64,000 bases of DNA from Sinorhizobium kostiense (lineage in GTDB: Bacteria > Pseudomonadota > Alphaproteobacteria > Rhizobiales > Rhizobiaceae), in assembly GCF_017874595.1 (NCBI RefSeq), contig NZ_JAGILA010000002.1:496001-560000 (forward strand), read 5' to 3'. The position numbers and the translations under genes are program-made. Position 1 is the first letter of the stretch. The number at the start of each line of letters is the position of its first letter. The notes under the pieces are model-generated. The model saw nothing but the letters and a program-made list of their open reading frames with translations. It did not search any database and was not told where the DNA came from. Below, one piece after another: positions 17,212 to 25,048 of this stretch.

Positions 17212-17589
17212 ATGTCAGTAAAAAGAAAAGTTTACAGTATCAAGCTCCAAGTCGTCTACGCAATTGCCTATGACATTGCCTCTCTTCTTCCCGAGGAGGT
17301 GGAGGTGATTGGCGATGCGCTCAGGTCCGGGGCGCGAAAATTCAGGTGCGACATCATCTCGACCTCTTCGGGGGATCGCTGGTTCGAGGCCGTTCTGGCC
17401 GCTGAGCCATCATTCGACATTCCCAAGGCGATGACGTCTCTCAAGACCGTGTCCTCACGTGCGATAAATGCGAGACGCGGGAGTAACGCCGGATTCTGGG
17501 CTCCCGGATACGTGGTGGTCAGCATAGGGGAGGCAGTGAATCCCGAGGAAGCCGCGAAGAATCTCGAAAGCAGGGGTATCAGGAAGTGA
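17212..17589 (+). CDS. Catalytically dead IS200/TnpA (Y1 transposase-fold) derivative
   Basis: This 125-residue protein aligns along its length with IS200-type TnpA: VYSIKLQVVYAIAYD, then FDIPKAMTSLKTVSSRAINA, then GFWAPGYVVVSIGEA. The metal-binding HUH triplet expected after the Gly-Asp pair is replaced by Arg-Trp-Phe (GDRWFEAV, residues 54-61). The catalytic Tyr of the YIE-type motif is replaced by Asn (KNLES, residues 116-120). It cannot be a normal transposase. The start at 17212 is a choice; an ATG at 17203 is also possible. It ends 2 bases before the ATP-grasp start and is the first gene of a tight operon, so a recruited DNA- or RNA-binding role is likely. Confidence 0.65.
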   Translation: MSVKRKVYSIKLQVVYAIAYDIASLLPEEVEVIGDALRSGARKFRCDIISTSSGDRWFEAVLAAEPSFDIPKAMTSLKTVSSRAINARRGSNAGFWAPGYVVVSIGEAVNPEEAAKNLESRGIRK

Positions 17590-17591
17590 GC

Positions 17592-18644
17592 ATGCAGGGT
17601 GTCATCTGGCTTAATCAAATGCTCGCCTCCCAGAGAGACGTCGCGGAACTCGTCCGTCGTGGCTCAAACGGCTGCATCAGGGTTCTCTCCTCCCACGGTT
17701 CCGACCGCGAGGACATCTTCATGACGGCGGATGAACATTTGGTTGAGCCGCAAGAGGCGGTGGAACCCACCTTCGGCTATGCTGAATGGGCGCTTAACAC
17801 GGCGTCTTCCAAGCGGGTCAACGGAATGGTTGCGATGCGTCACCGGAAAAAGCTGATCGCCGCGCGCGACCAGTTTTCCGCCGGGGGCGTAAGGCTTGCC
17901 GCTGGAGCAGTTGATTCAGATACGATTGACCTCTGCGACAACAAGGACCAGTTTACCGTTGCGATGAAGGCCGCTGGCATTCCGGTGGCCGAAACAATCG
18001 CGGCCGATAACCTCGAAGAACTCCGCGCCGCCATCACCACAATTGCGGCGACCGGAACCGAAGTCTGCGTAAAACCGGCAGTTGGCGTTTATGGCAGGGG
18101 CTTCTGGCGATTTGTCCCCGGCCTGAATCCATTCTCGCTCTTCACGACTATCGACGGAAACCAGGTCGATCCCGAGTTTTACCTCAATGCTTACGCGAGG
18201 GCCGCGACCACGGCCCGCCTGATCGTGATGCAGTATCTCCCCGGCATCGAGAGCAGCATCGACTGCGTCTGCGACGACGGCAGCCTCGTCGCCCATGCAG
18301 TCCGCCAAAAGTTGAACGACCGACAGGTGGTCTTCACCGGAGGGCGCGAAGTCGATATTGCCCGCGCAGTCATCTCTGAACTCAACCTCGACGGTCTCAT
18401 CAATGTGCAGACCAAGGCCGATGCTTCAGGTAATCCGGTCCTTCTCGAGGTCAACACGCGGCCGAGCGGTGGTGTCGGATATTCGGCGGCGGCAGGGGTT
18501 AACCTTCCGCTGGCCTGCGCCCGCATGATGCTCGGCGAACGGGTCGGAGACACGTCGCTCGCCTCGCCTGTAGTTATTAGGCGCTCAGACCTGACTTATG
18601 TCCTGCCACGCGCGACGGCCGCGCTCAGTGGGTGGGCCGCCTGA
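17592..18644 (+). CDS. Ter-associated ATP-grasp ligase
   Basis: This is a 350-residue ATP-grasp enzyme of the type linked to Ter operons. The fold is marked by the central nucleotide-binding strands EVCVKPAVGVYGRGFWRF and LIVMQYLPGIESSIDCVC, and by the metal/ATP site LLEVNTRPSGGVGYSAAAG near residue 290, where the Glu and Asn are the Mg2+ ligands. It should join a carboxylate to an amine or thiol at ATP cost; the substrate is unknown but probably the product of the PRTase/lyase genes. The ATG at 17592 follows AGGAAG; a GTG at 17586 overlaps the previous stop. Its stop overlaps the next ATG. Confidence 0.85.
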   Translation: MQGVIWLNQMLASQRDVAELVRRGSNGCIRVLSSHGSDREDIFMTADEHLVEPQEAVEPTFGYAEWALNTASSKRVNGMVAMRHRKKLIAARDQFSAGGVRLAAGAVDSDTIDLCDNKDQFTVAMKAAGIPVAETIAADNLEELRAAITTIAATGTEVCVKPAVGVYGRGFWRFVPGLNPFSLFTTIDGNQVDPEFYLNAYARAATTARLIVMQYLPGIESSIDCVCDDGSLVAHAVRQKLNDRQVVFTGGREVDIARAVISELNLDGLINVQTKADASGNPVLLEVNTRPSGGVGYSAAAGVNLPLACARMMLGERVGDTSLASPVVIRRSDLTYVLPRATAALSGWAA

Positions 18645-19792
18645 TGCCATACGATCTCGTCGCAGGTGCAAACGCAGTCGTCCCCGGTGACGAGGTCGCC
18701 TTGCGGGTTCACGCCAACAACGGCGGAAGTGTCGATTTCGCCGTCGCCGTCCTGCCCGTCCCACGGGGAGCCGATCCATGGCTCCCCCTGCAGGACCCGC
18801 CGCCGGCCTACGCCGATGGCGCAAGCAGCGGCGTCGAGTTCAGGCTGAAGCTGTCACTTTTTCCAGATACGGTTCAGATGGTCGCGCTCGTGTTGTATGC
18901 AAGTGGTGCTTCCTCCACACTCATATCACTGCGAGACGTTTCCATTGACGTCGGAAGCAACAATATCCGCCTTGATCACTCCGACCTCACGGTGCCAAGC
19001 CTGTTGTTTGCTGAACTCTACAGGCGCAACGGTCAGTGGAAGGTCAGAGCGAAAAAGGACGGCGTTTTCGACGGCATCGAGGAACTCGGCAGGCGGATCG
19101 GCGTGCAGGTCACCGATCGCCGTCGGTCTGAAACACCTACGCCTCCGAGACGAGACCAAGCTCCGGGGCCTTCGCGGAGCGGAGCCCGAGGCACCATGGC
19201 CGACTGGACCGGGTCCGGCAGCATGATCGCCGACAAGTTCCTCATCACCAATGCCCACGTTGTGAACAATGCACGCGAAATCTTCGTCTCGGGCTTCGTC
19301 GGGAAAACCCGCGCCGAACCCGTGATCGTTGACGAAACCAACGATCTCGCGCTCCTGCGCCTGTGGGATTCCTTCGGCCAATCCGAGATTTCCTTCAGAG
19401 ACACAGGCGTCTATCTCGGCGAGACGGCCGTGACGCTCGGTTACCCCCTTTCGGGTTTGCTCGGACGGGGGCCGCAGTTCACCAGCGGAGCGGTGTCAAA
19501 CCTGCTCGGCCCGGGAGACGACGCCAGGCTAATGCAGGTGACATGCCCGATCCAGCCTGGATCGAGCGGTGGCCCGGTCTTCGACGAAACAGGCCTCCTT
19601 ATCGGCGTTGTGACGGCGTCCCTCAGCAACGCACAGAACGTGAATTTCGCCATCAGATCGGCGCTGGTGTTTCCGCTCCTCGATGCGGCGAATGTCGATT
19701 TCGAGCGAAGGACCAAGGGAACTTCACTCCAAATGTCTGACATCGTGAAGGCGAACTCAAGGTTCGTCTGGCGTGTCGAATGCTTTGCTTGA
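18644..19792 (+). CDS. TerD-domain protein fused to trypsin-like serine protease
   Basis: This is a 382-residue two-domain protein. Residues about 1-155 form a divergent TerD-like domain that ends in the family motif FAELYRRNGQWKVRAKKDG. A Pro/Arg-rich linker follows (about 160-185). Residues about 186-360 are a trypsin-like (DegP/S1-type) domain with the complete triad: His205 in ITNAHVV, Asp234 in TNDLALLRL and Ser308 in IQPGSSGGPV. No signal peptide is seen, so it should act in the cytoplasm, possibly on Ter-complex partners. The TerD part lacks a clear acidic calcium loop. The ATG overlaps the ATP-grasp stop (TGATG). The last 36 bases overlap the convergent RHH gene. Confidence 0.85.
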   Translation: MPYDLVAGANAVVPGDEVALRVHANNGGSVDFAVAVLPVPRGADPWLPLQDPPPAYADGASSGVEFRLKLSLFPDTVQMVALVLYASGASSTLISLRDVSIDVGSNNIRLDHSDLTVPSLLFAELYRRNGQWKVRAKKDGVFDGIEELGRRIGVQVTDRRRSETPTPPRRDQAPGPSRSGARGTMADWTGSGSMIADKFLITNAHVVNNAREIFVSGFVGKTRAEPVIVDETNDLALLRLWDSFGQSEISFRDTGVYLGETAVTLGYPLSGLLGRGPQFTSGAVSNLLGPGDDARLMQVTCPIQPGSSGGPVFDETGLLIGVVTASLSNAQNVNFAIRSALVFPLLDAANVDFERRTKGTSLQMSDIVKANSRFVWRVECFA

Positions 19793-19960
19793 CCCGCCAA
19801 CCCGCTCCCGCCTCGCGATTTCCCGTTCGACGGCCTTCTGGAGGAATGCTGTTCGGGTCTCCCGCTCCTTTCTGACGGCATCTATCCTTTCGATAGTGCC
19901 TTCGGGGAAGCGACCTGGGATATTGTCGAAATTGATCTTCGGACGTCCGCGCGTCGTCAT
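19757..19960 (-). CDS. Ribbon-helix-helix-type small DNA-binding protein
   Basis: This 67-residue protein has a CopG/Arc-like pattern: a basic N-terminus (TTRGRPKINF), a beta strand near GRFPEGTIERI, then helices IDAVRKERETRTAFLQKAVE and an Arg-rich tail. The spacing of hydrophobic residues and the segment RTAFLQKAVEREI fit RHH repressors. It starts 92 bases from the divergent HAD gene, and two GATATC-centred palindromes lie between them. This suggests autoregulation and control of the HAD gene. The ribosome site is weak. Confidence 0.6.
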   Translation of the reverse strand: MTTRGRPKINFDNIPGRFPEGTIERIDAVRKERETRTAFLQKAVEREIARRERVGGSSKAFDTPDEP

Positions 19961-19970
19961 TGGGTACTCA

Positions 19971-20015
19971 TTTTCTGATATCTGAAAATGGGTATTGACT
20001 ATTAACTGATATCAG
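19971..20015. promoter_or_regulatory. Paired GATATC palindromes, probable RHH operator
   Basis: Site one at 19971-19988 reads TTTTCTGATATCTGAAAA, a palindrome broken at only one symmetric base pair. Site two at 20006-20015, CTGATATCAG, is a perfect 10-base palindrome. The centres are about 31 bases apart, roughly three helical turns. The region is AT-rich compared with its surroundings and lies between the divergent RHH and HAD genes. Confidence 0.55.
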
Positions 20016-20051
20016 ATATTTGTCCAGCCCAGTCAGTGGCGGAGTATGCAG

Positions 20052-20792
20052 ATGAAGCCCATCGCCCTCGTAGACCTGGACGACACCCTCTTCCAGACGA
20101 AACGCAAGGTCCCCGACATCGCGGAATCCGATCTCGTTCTGGCATCCAGGGCGAACAATGGCAGCCACTCCTACATGACGAGAACCCAAGCGGCCTTTGC
20201 TGAGTGGCTGCTTGCTTCGACCGAGGCCATCCCTGTCACTGCGCGCGGTTCCGAAGCTCTCTCACGGGTTACGATCCCGTTCTCCAGCTACGCGATCGTG
20301 TCGAATGGCGCGGTCATCCTCAACAAAGCCGGGAAGCCGGACGAGGAATGGCACGAAGTCGTCTCCGGACAACTGCGTCCGCTGGCGGGCTACTTTGCCG
20401 AGTTGCTCGCCGCAGGCAATGCGAAGGCCGATCAAGTCGGCGTCTCGATCCGCTGCTGGTCGGTTATGGAGGGCGATCTCGCCACCTACGTCGTTTTCAA
20501 GGAGAATGACGGCGACGGCTCGCGTCTCCAAGAGATCGCCCCCATTGTCGAAACGGAAGGCTGGGTCCGCCACCACAACGGCAACAACCTCGCTCTGATC
20601 CCGCCCGTGATCTCCAAACGACTCGCCTCGGAGTTCCTGCTCAAGAGGCTTCGTGAAGAACAGCCGGACCGCCCGGTTATTGGTTATGGCGACAGCGTGA
20701 GCGACTTCTCCTATCTTTCTCTGTGCGACTGGTGGGGCGCTCCGGGCAAGTCGCAGATGACCGCACTCGTCGTTTCGGCGGCCAGCGCCTAA
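20052..20792 (+). CDS. HAD-superfamily phosphatase of the Ter locus
   Basis: This 246-residue HAD hydrolase has motif I DLDDT (Asp8, Asp10), motif II in YAIVSNGA, a basic motif III region near the Lys of VISKRLASEF and motif IV GYGDSVSDFSYL. A type-II-like cap lies between. A HAD phosphatase is a standard member of Ter biosynthetic gene sets and would remove a phosphate from the metabolite. The ATG at 20052 is chosen because GGAG sits 7 bases before it; an ATG at 20046 is too close to the site. Probably under control of the RHH protein. Confidence 0.85.
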   Translation: MKPIALVDLDDTLFQTKRKVPDIAESDLVLASRANNGSHSYMTRTQAAFAEWLLASTEAIPVTARGSEALSRVTIPFSSYAIVSNGAVILNKAGKPDEEWHEVVSGQLRPLAGYFAELLAAGNAKADQVGVSIRCWSVMEGDLATYVVFKENDGDGSRLQEIAPIVETEGWVRHHNGNNLALIPPVISKRLASEFLLKRLREEQPDRPVIGYGDSVSDFSYLSLCDWWGAPGKSQMTALVVSAASA

Positions 20793-20827
20793 GCACGGCT
20801 CGCTGTACCAAGGCGACAGAGCCGTGC
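20793..20827 (+). terminator. Hairpin after HAD gene
   Basis: GCACGGCT..CTGT pairs with ACAG.AGCCGTGC immediately after the HAD stop, giving a stem of about 12 pairs with a two-base bulge. There is no T-run after it, so it may be a weak or factor-dependent terminator. Confidence 0.4.
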
Positions 20828-21842
20828 GCTAGGCGGAGCTTTGTGTCGCTCTCACTGGCACCGTGCTGGCCATGCGTCACGGCCGATGCTTTTTGCCATT
20901 CTCGGCTCTGTGATCGGAATCCAGGATTGGCGACCTGTAGTAATTCTGGATTGGCCGATAGCTCCAATTGACCGCTTCGGGCGTGGCCCTGAGTTTCGCG
21001 ACCACTTGCTAGCCGGCTCCTGATATCGCTGACCTAGTCCAATGAAGAAATGCCCGTCGCGAAGGCGTCGATGAACTCGAAGATCGACCGTGCCGAGAGG
21101 CCTTTAGTTCGGGGTGCGCGGGTAGGCGCTGGCCACGTCCGAGGGATCGTAGTCGCGTTTGCTGGATGCATTCCAGCAAGTATATATCCTTGCATCCGGA
21201 CCGAGCTATGCAGCGGCGCGAGAGACCACCACTCTCAAGAAGGAGACTTGTTGTCCGGTGGTCTGGGTATCGGCAGACCCGCAGGAGCGATGCGCCAGGC
21301 CTGCGCGAGCACCGGCATGCGCGCGACAGACGTGAACGAAGTAGTTTGCAGCGCGAGCGAACGGAAGAAGAGCGGAAACGCAGCCAGCAACTTCGAGAGT
21401 TTCGGCGTATCGCGCGAACCACGGAAATAAGGGCCGCTTCTGACGGCGATAGTGAACAAGCGAAGTTCCTCTACCTCTCCTTGGCACGCCGACGTCAACA
21501 CGGCCGTCAACATCCTCAGGGCCGGAAACACGGCCTTCGGTCCTTCCGGGAAAGCTGGCATCCGAGGACTCGAGAGCCGTACCCTGTCCAGCAGGAGCTC
21601 CAGTGCAAGCTGGTCGCGGTCAGGGGCAAAGAACCCCCTTTCGTCAAGCGCCCCCTTCATTGGCAGCGACAGCGGGACAAAACGGTCCTGGGGGTAAACC
21701 GGAGTGTGCTCTGCCATGCTGACCGCGTCGGCATAGCCGCCGTCGCGGGCACAATGACGAGCGCAATGCCACCGTTCGCCTTCCCCGATGCTCCGTCCAC
21801 TGGGAAGCCGCAGCCGCGTCATTCAAGGCTGGGTCACCAAAC
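20828..21842. other. Degenerate 1-kb region with mobile-element debris
   Basis: No intact gene is seen. Short frames exist on both strands without family resemblance, such as a 60-codon frame at 20841-21023. The only recognisable piece is a TnpB-type fragment near 21470-21570. Confidence 0.45.
21452..21610 (+). pseudogene. C-terminal fragment of a TnpB/IS1341-type protein
   Basis: The frame at 21452 contains HADVNTAVNILRAGNTAFG, the RuvC-motif-III end of TnpB-like proteins (usually HADVNAA.NI). No upstream zinc finger or catalytic Asp/Glu motifs are in frame, so only a remnant remains. It may be the leftover of an IS605-family element related to the TnpA-like gene 4 kb upstream. Confidence 0.55.
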
Positions 21843-21873
21843 AAAAGGGCCCTCGGCTTGCGCCGGAGACCCT
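21843..21873 (-). terminator. Terminator of the TerC-family gene
   Basis: On the minus strand an 11-pair stem with one mismatch (GGGTCTCCGGC with GCCGAGGGCCC) is followed by TTTTGTTT. It lies 20 bases after the stop of the DUF475 gene. Confidence 0.6.
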
Positions 21874-21892
21874 TATCTTCATTTGGCGCGAC

Positions 21893-22960
21893 TTATTCTG
21901 CCGCGGCTTCTGCGGGTTCCCCTTCGATTTCGGGGTTCGCCCTGTTCCAGCGGATGGAGGACCACAGTGAGATGCCAATCAGGCCAGCGCCGAAGAGACC
22001 CGTGACCACTTCCGGAATGTGGACCATGGTCTGGACGTACATGATGACCGCGAGGATCAGAATCGCCCAGAACGCGCCGTGTTCGAGGTAGCGGTACTCT
22101 GCGAGCGTACCCTTCTCGACCAGCATGATGGTCATGGAGCGGACGTACATGGCACCGATGCCGAGGCCGATAGCGATGACGAACAGGTTCTGGGACAGGG
22201 CGAAAGCCCCGATCACGCCATCGAAGGAGAAGCTGGCGTCCAGGACCTCAAGGTAGAGGAATGCGCCGAGACCACCCTTGGCAGCGCCTTCGAGGGCCTC
22301 CTCGGAGGCGTCGAGTACGCTTCCGATCACTTCAACGAGGAGGAAGGTGATCAGGCCGTAGATAGCGGACCAGACGAAGGTGCTGACATCTGCGGCAGGC
22401 AGGAAGTGCGAGAAAGCGACGATCAGCAGCAGCACGAACAGGATTTCGACGCCCTTGATGCCAGCCACGCGGGCGAGATTGCTTTCGATCCAGTGAACCC
22501 AATGTACCTCCTTCTCCTCGTCGAAGAAGAAAGACAGTCCGACCATCAGGAGGAACGTGCCGCCGAAGGCCGCGATGCTGAGATGGGCCTCGTTCATGAT
22601 GCGCGAATACTCGGCGGGCTCATTGATCGCGAGCGTCAGCGCTGCGATAGGACCTATGTTGGCCGCGATGGCGACGATGGCGAGCGGGAAGACGATGCGC
22701 ATGCCGAAGACGGCGATGACGATACCCCAGGTTAGGAAGCGATGCTGCCACTTGGGCGTCATGTCCTTGAGCTTGTTGGCGTTGACGATGGCATTGTCGA
22801 ACGACAACGAGATTTCGAGAACGCCCAGCACCGCGCAGATGAAGAACACCTGGGCGGCACCCGCGAGGGTTCCCGTCGTGTTCCAACCGAGCCATGCTCC
22901 GAGCGCGAGGCCTACGGCCGTGAAGGCGAACGCCCAAGTGAAGTATTTGTAAGTTGGCAT
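21893..22960 (-). CDS. TerC-family integral membrane protein (DUF475)
   Basis: This is a 355-residue polytopic inner-membrane protein with about 9-10 hydrophobic segments. It matches the DUF475 branch of the TerC superfamily: LEISLSFDNAIVNANKLK and the second half repeat LEVLDASFSFDGVIGAFAL each carry the conserved SFDxxI/V acidic motif thought to bind metal inside the membrane. Also visible are MRIVFPLAIVAIAANIG and FLLVEVIGSVLDASEEAL. TerC proteins work with TerB/TerD in metal or membrane stress. It stands apart from terZ-E as a single gene with its own terminator; the ribosome site is weak. Confidence 0.9.
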   Translation of the reverse strand: MPTYKYFTWAFAFTAVGLALGAWLGWNTTGTLAGAAQVFFICAVLGVLEISLSFDNAIVNANKLKDMTPKWQHRFLTWGIVIAVFGMRIVFPLAIVAIAANIGPIAALTLAINEPAEYSRIMNEAHLSIAAFGGTFLLMVGLSFFFDEEKEVHWVHWIESNLARVAGIKGVEILFVLLLIVAFSHFLPAADVSTFVWSAIYGLITFLLVEVIGSVLDASEEALEGAAKGGLGAFLYLEVLDASFSFDGVIGAFALSQNLFVIAIGLGIGAMYVRSMTIMLVEKGTLAEYRYLEHGAFWAILILAVIMYVQTMVHIPEVVTGLFGAGLIGISLWSSIRWNRANPEIEGEPAEAAAE

Positions 22961-23554
22961 TTTTCTCGTCGTTCAGCAAATTTGTTGATTTGCAATTTGA
23001 TATGCAATCATCGGTTTAGGGAGAATCGCGAAGAACTTCAAGCTTCTTGTTGGCTCTCGTGATCACTTGTAACTTAACCTTCTAAATGCCGGACGGGGTC
23101 TCCCATCAGTTGAGTGCGAGATGTGTCAGGTCTCTTGCATCTGAGAGTTTCCTCTTATTGGTGAAATCCCGGAAGGACAATCGAAGTTTAGAGGCAAGTT
23201 TTGGAGACAAAGGAGTGAGTCGTCGAAGGGTAACGGTATGACATTGGGCCGACGCTCCGTGTCTTTTGAACATTCGTCCACAAGTCCCGAGCTGCGGGCG
23301 GTCCGCCGCAGACGGTCCTGCCCCCTTACGGCGGGTCGCCGATCAGTCAGACGTCCGTCCGACCCGTGGCTTGCCCTGTCGAGCAGTCCCTCCACTGCCT
23401 CGGCAATCAGTGACCACGCTCGGCGTCAGCTCGAAATGCGAGCCATCGGCGGTAGCCACAGCCTTGGTTATGGAGACCTCGTGCAAGCCCTGCCGACTGA
23501 TTTGTCGCTTTCCGCCGCCGGAGACATGATCTCACTACATAACAGAGAGATTGC
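22961..23554. other. Intergenic region, no gene seen
   Basis: The stretch next to the TerC-family start is AT-rich and has a TTTGCAATTTGATATGCAA near-palindrome (about 22990-23010). The rest holds a 107-codon frame with no recognisable product. It probably carries the terC promoter and the promoter of the gene at 23555. Confidence 0.4.
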
Positions 23555-24121
23555 ATGTTGAGAGCAATAGCACGCGCGTTGGCGGCGGCCGTTTCGGGAC
23601 TCTGGAAGGGTGCGCTCTGGTCGCTGAATTTCGCGGAACAGATAATCCGCTGGCCCTTCAGCGTGATCTTCGGCAGTGGTGGCGGCGATCGTCCAAATCC
23701 ACATTTCGAACCGCAGACGAGCGGCGTTCAACTCCTCGACGAATTCGAGGCCGCCCGCGCTCGCCAGGCTGCCGTCCATAAGCTTGACCGCGATGGCGTC
23801 GACACTGTCATCAAGTACGCTAGGGCAAAGCCATCAGCTCGTCCGACAATCGATTTGGGTGGACTACGGAGGGATGTCCGGGCGACGCTGTTGACGATGG
23901 ACGACAACGAGTTGCAGGCGCTTGCAAATGCGTCGATCGGAGCCGTCAGGGAATTCCTCGAGGTTCGTGAGCACGGAATCCACGGCGTCCCGATTGTCCG
24001 CCCAATCCCGGCCGACACCGCGCTGACGGCTGAAATGACCGCGGACGAAAGGGTGCTGTGGAAAGTCCGCTCGAAGCTGCTGAAATCTCAGCAGTCAAGC
24101 GATTTCAAGCTGTCGATGTGA
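23555..24121 (+). CDS. Unknown protein, paralogue of 30473-31030 (copy A)
   Basis: This 188-residue protein has a hydrophobic/amphipathic N-terminus (LWSLNFAEQIIRWPFSVIFG) and a Gly-rich turn. A conserved soluble domain follows: LLDEFEAARARQAAVHKLD, then TIDLGGLRRDVRATLLTMDD, and the end ERVLWKVRSKLLK. The second copy 7 kb away has the same blocks in the same order. It could be a membrane-associated phage or plasmid-type protein; no family recognised. The start follows AGAGAGA. Its 3' end overlaps the convergent small gene at 24095 by 27 bases. Confidence 0.65.
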   Translation: MLRAIARALAAAVSGLWKGALWSLNFAEQIIRWPFSVIFGSGGGDRPNPHFEPQTSGVQLLDEFEAARARQAAVHKLDRDGVDTVIKYARAKPSARPTIDLGGLRRDVRATLLTMDDNELQALANASIGAVREFLEVREHGIHGVPIVRPIPADTALTAEMTADERVLWKVRSKLLKSQQSSDFKLSM

Positions 24122-24277
24122 GAGCGTTGCGGATCGCATCGAGTCGGCAATGTTGTCGAGCCGCGCTCTCGTGCGTCCAGCAGCAGCGATGTTTTCGAGG
24201 TGGAGCGCCTTGAGGTCGCTGAGCAATGCCCCCTTCTCAGCTCTTGACTTGCTGAATGCCACGAGCTGGTCAGCCAT
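24095..24277 (-). CDS. Small helical protein
   Basis: This 60-residue Leu/Arg-rich helical protein (LLSDLKALHLENIAAAGRTR) follows a chain of overlapping tiny frames. Its ATG overlaps the stop of a 15-20 codon upstream frame (PDIDEFEKAIRALNG), as in phage gene runs. Function unknown. Confidence 0.45.
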   Translation of the reverse strand: MADQLVAFSKSRAEKGALLSDLKALHLENIAAAGRTRARLDNIADSMRSATLSHRQLEIA

Positions 24278-24338
24278 TCAGCGCGCGGATGGCTTTCTCA
24301 AACTCGTCGATGTCGGGCATCTTCGGCTCATCCCATGG

Positions 24339-24500
24339 TCATCCGCGCGGAGATTTTGGGTCGCTTTCGGCAATGGCGGCATCCGGGGCTCGCATGTTGA
24401 GGATTTCCAACATCATCCGATGCATTTCCGGATGCTCATACGCCAGGTCGCCGTAGTGCTCTCGGATGCGCTGCCACTGCTCATCTGTGATATCTGACAT
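24339..24500 (-). CDS. 53-residue small protein
   Basis: It begins SDITDEQWQRIREHYGDLAY and continues with an acidic, helical body. Its ATG overlaps the stop of the upstream 103-residue gene (TGATG), which supports real translation. Such small acidic proteins are common in prophage early regions. No family recognised. Confidence 0.5.
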   Translation of the reverse strand: MSDITDEQWQRIREHYGDLAYEHPEMHRMMLEILNMRAPDAAIAESDPKSPRG

Positions 24501-24811
24501 CACGCGCGCCCTTTCTTTAGGAGGTCAATGACTTCCTGACGTTGCTTGCAGGCAGCATACAGGCGGGCATTCTCCGCTTCCAGTTTGGCGAGCAGGCGCA
24601 TTGCCTCGCGTGCCATCGCTTCCATCTCGTCGGCATGCGCGACTGCGCGGCTTAGGGCGTCCTCGTAGCGGACATTGTAGCGGGCTTCTGCAGCAGCGGC
24701 GAGGCCATCGCCAATAGCGTTTGCCAGCCCTACCGCGCCGGCGGCCAGAACTGCCATGCCTGCGGCGTTGCCCATTGCCGCCGAGTAAGCGGGATTTCCA
24801 AAGCGAGACAT
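24500..24811 (-). CDS. Small protein with glycine/alanine-rich N-terminus and coiled coil
   Basis: This is a 103-residue protein. Residues about 12-45 are hydrophobic and Gly/Ala-rich (GNAAGMAVLAAGAVGLANAI), possibly membrane-inserting, followed by a coiled coil (MAREAMRLLAKLEAENARL). It follows a strong ribosome site (GGAGGA) and is the head of the overlapping run down to 24095. A holin or similar small phage protein is possible but not supported by a family match. Confidence 0.55.
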   Translation of the reverse strand: MSRFGNPAYSAAMGNAAGMAVLAAGAVGLANAIGDGLAAAAEARYNVRYEDALSRAVAHADEMEAMAREAMRLLAKLEAENARLYAACKQRQEVIDLLKKGRA

Positions 24812-25048
24812 AGCCGTCCTCCGTTAACAAAGTTGCTGACCCACACATATGACGCGGGATAGTTGTATTTTCAAGTCAACCTACGCGATAAGACGATCGG
24901 AGTGTTAACGAGCATCTGGGCTCCCCTGCCCCCCAGACCTGCTGTGATGAAAATACCTGTTAAATGAACGGCTAACGCAGCAATAGAATATCCGTCCCCA
25001 TTGTGTTGCCAGCCACTTTCAGTTGATTTGCCTGCGTTTTTCTTCGTT

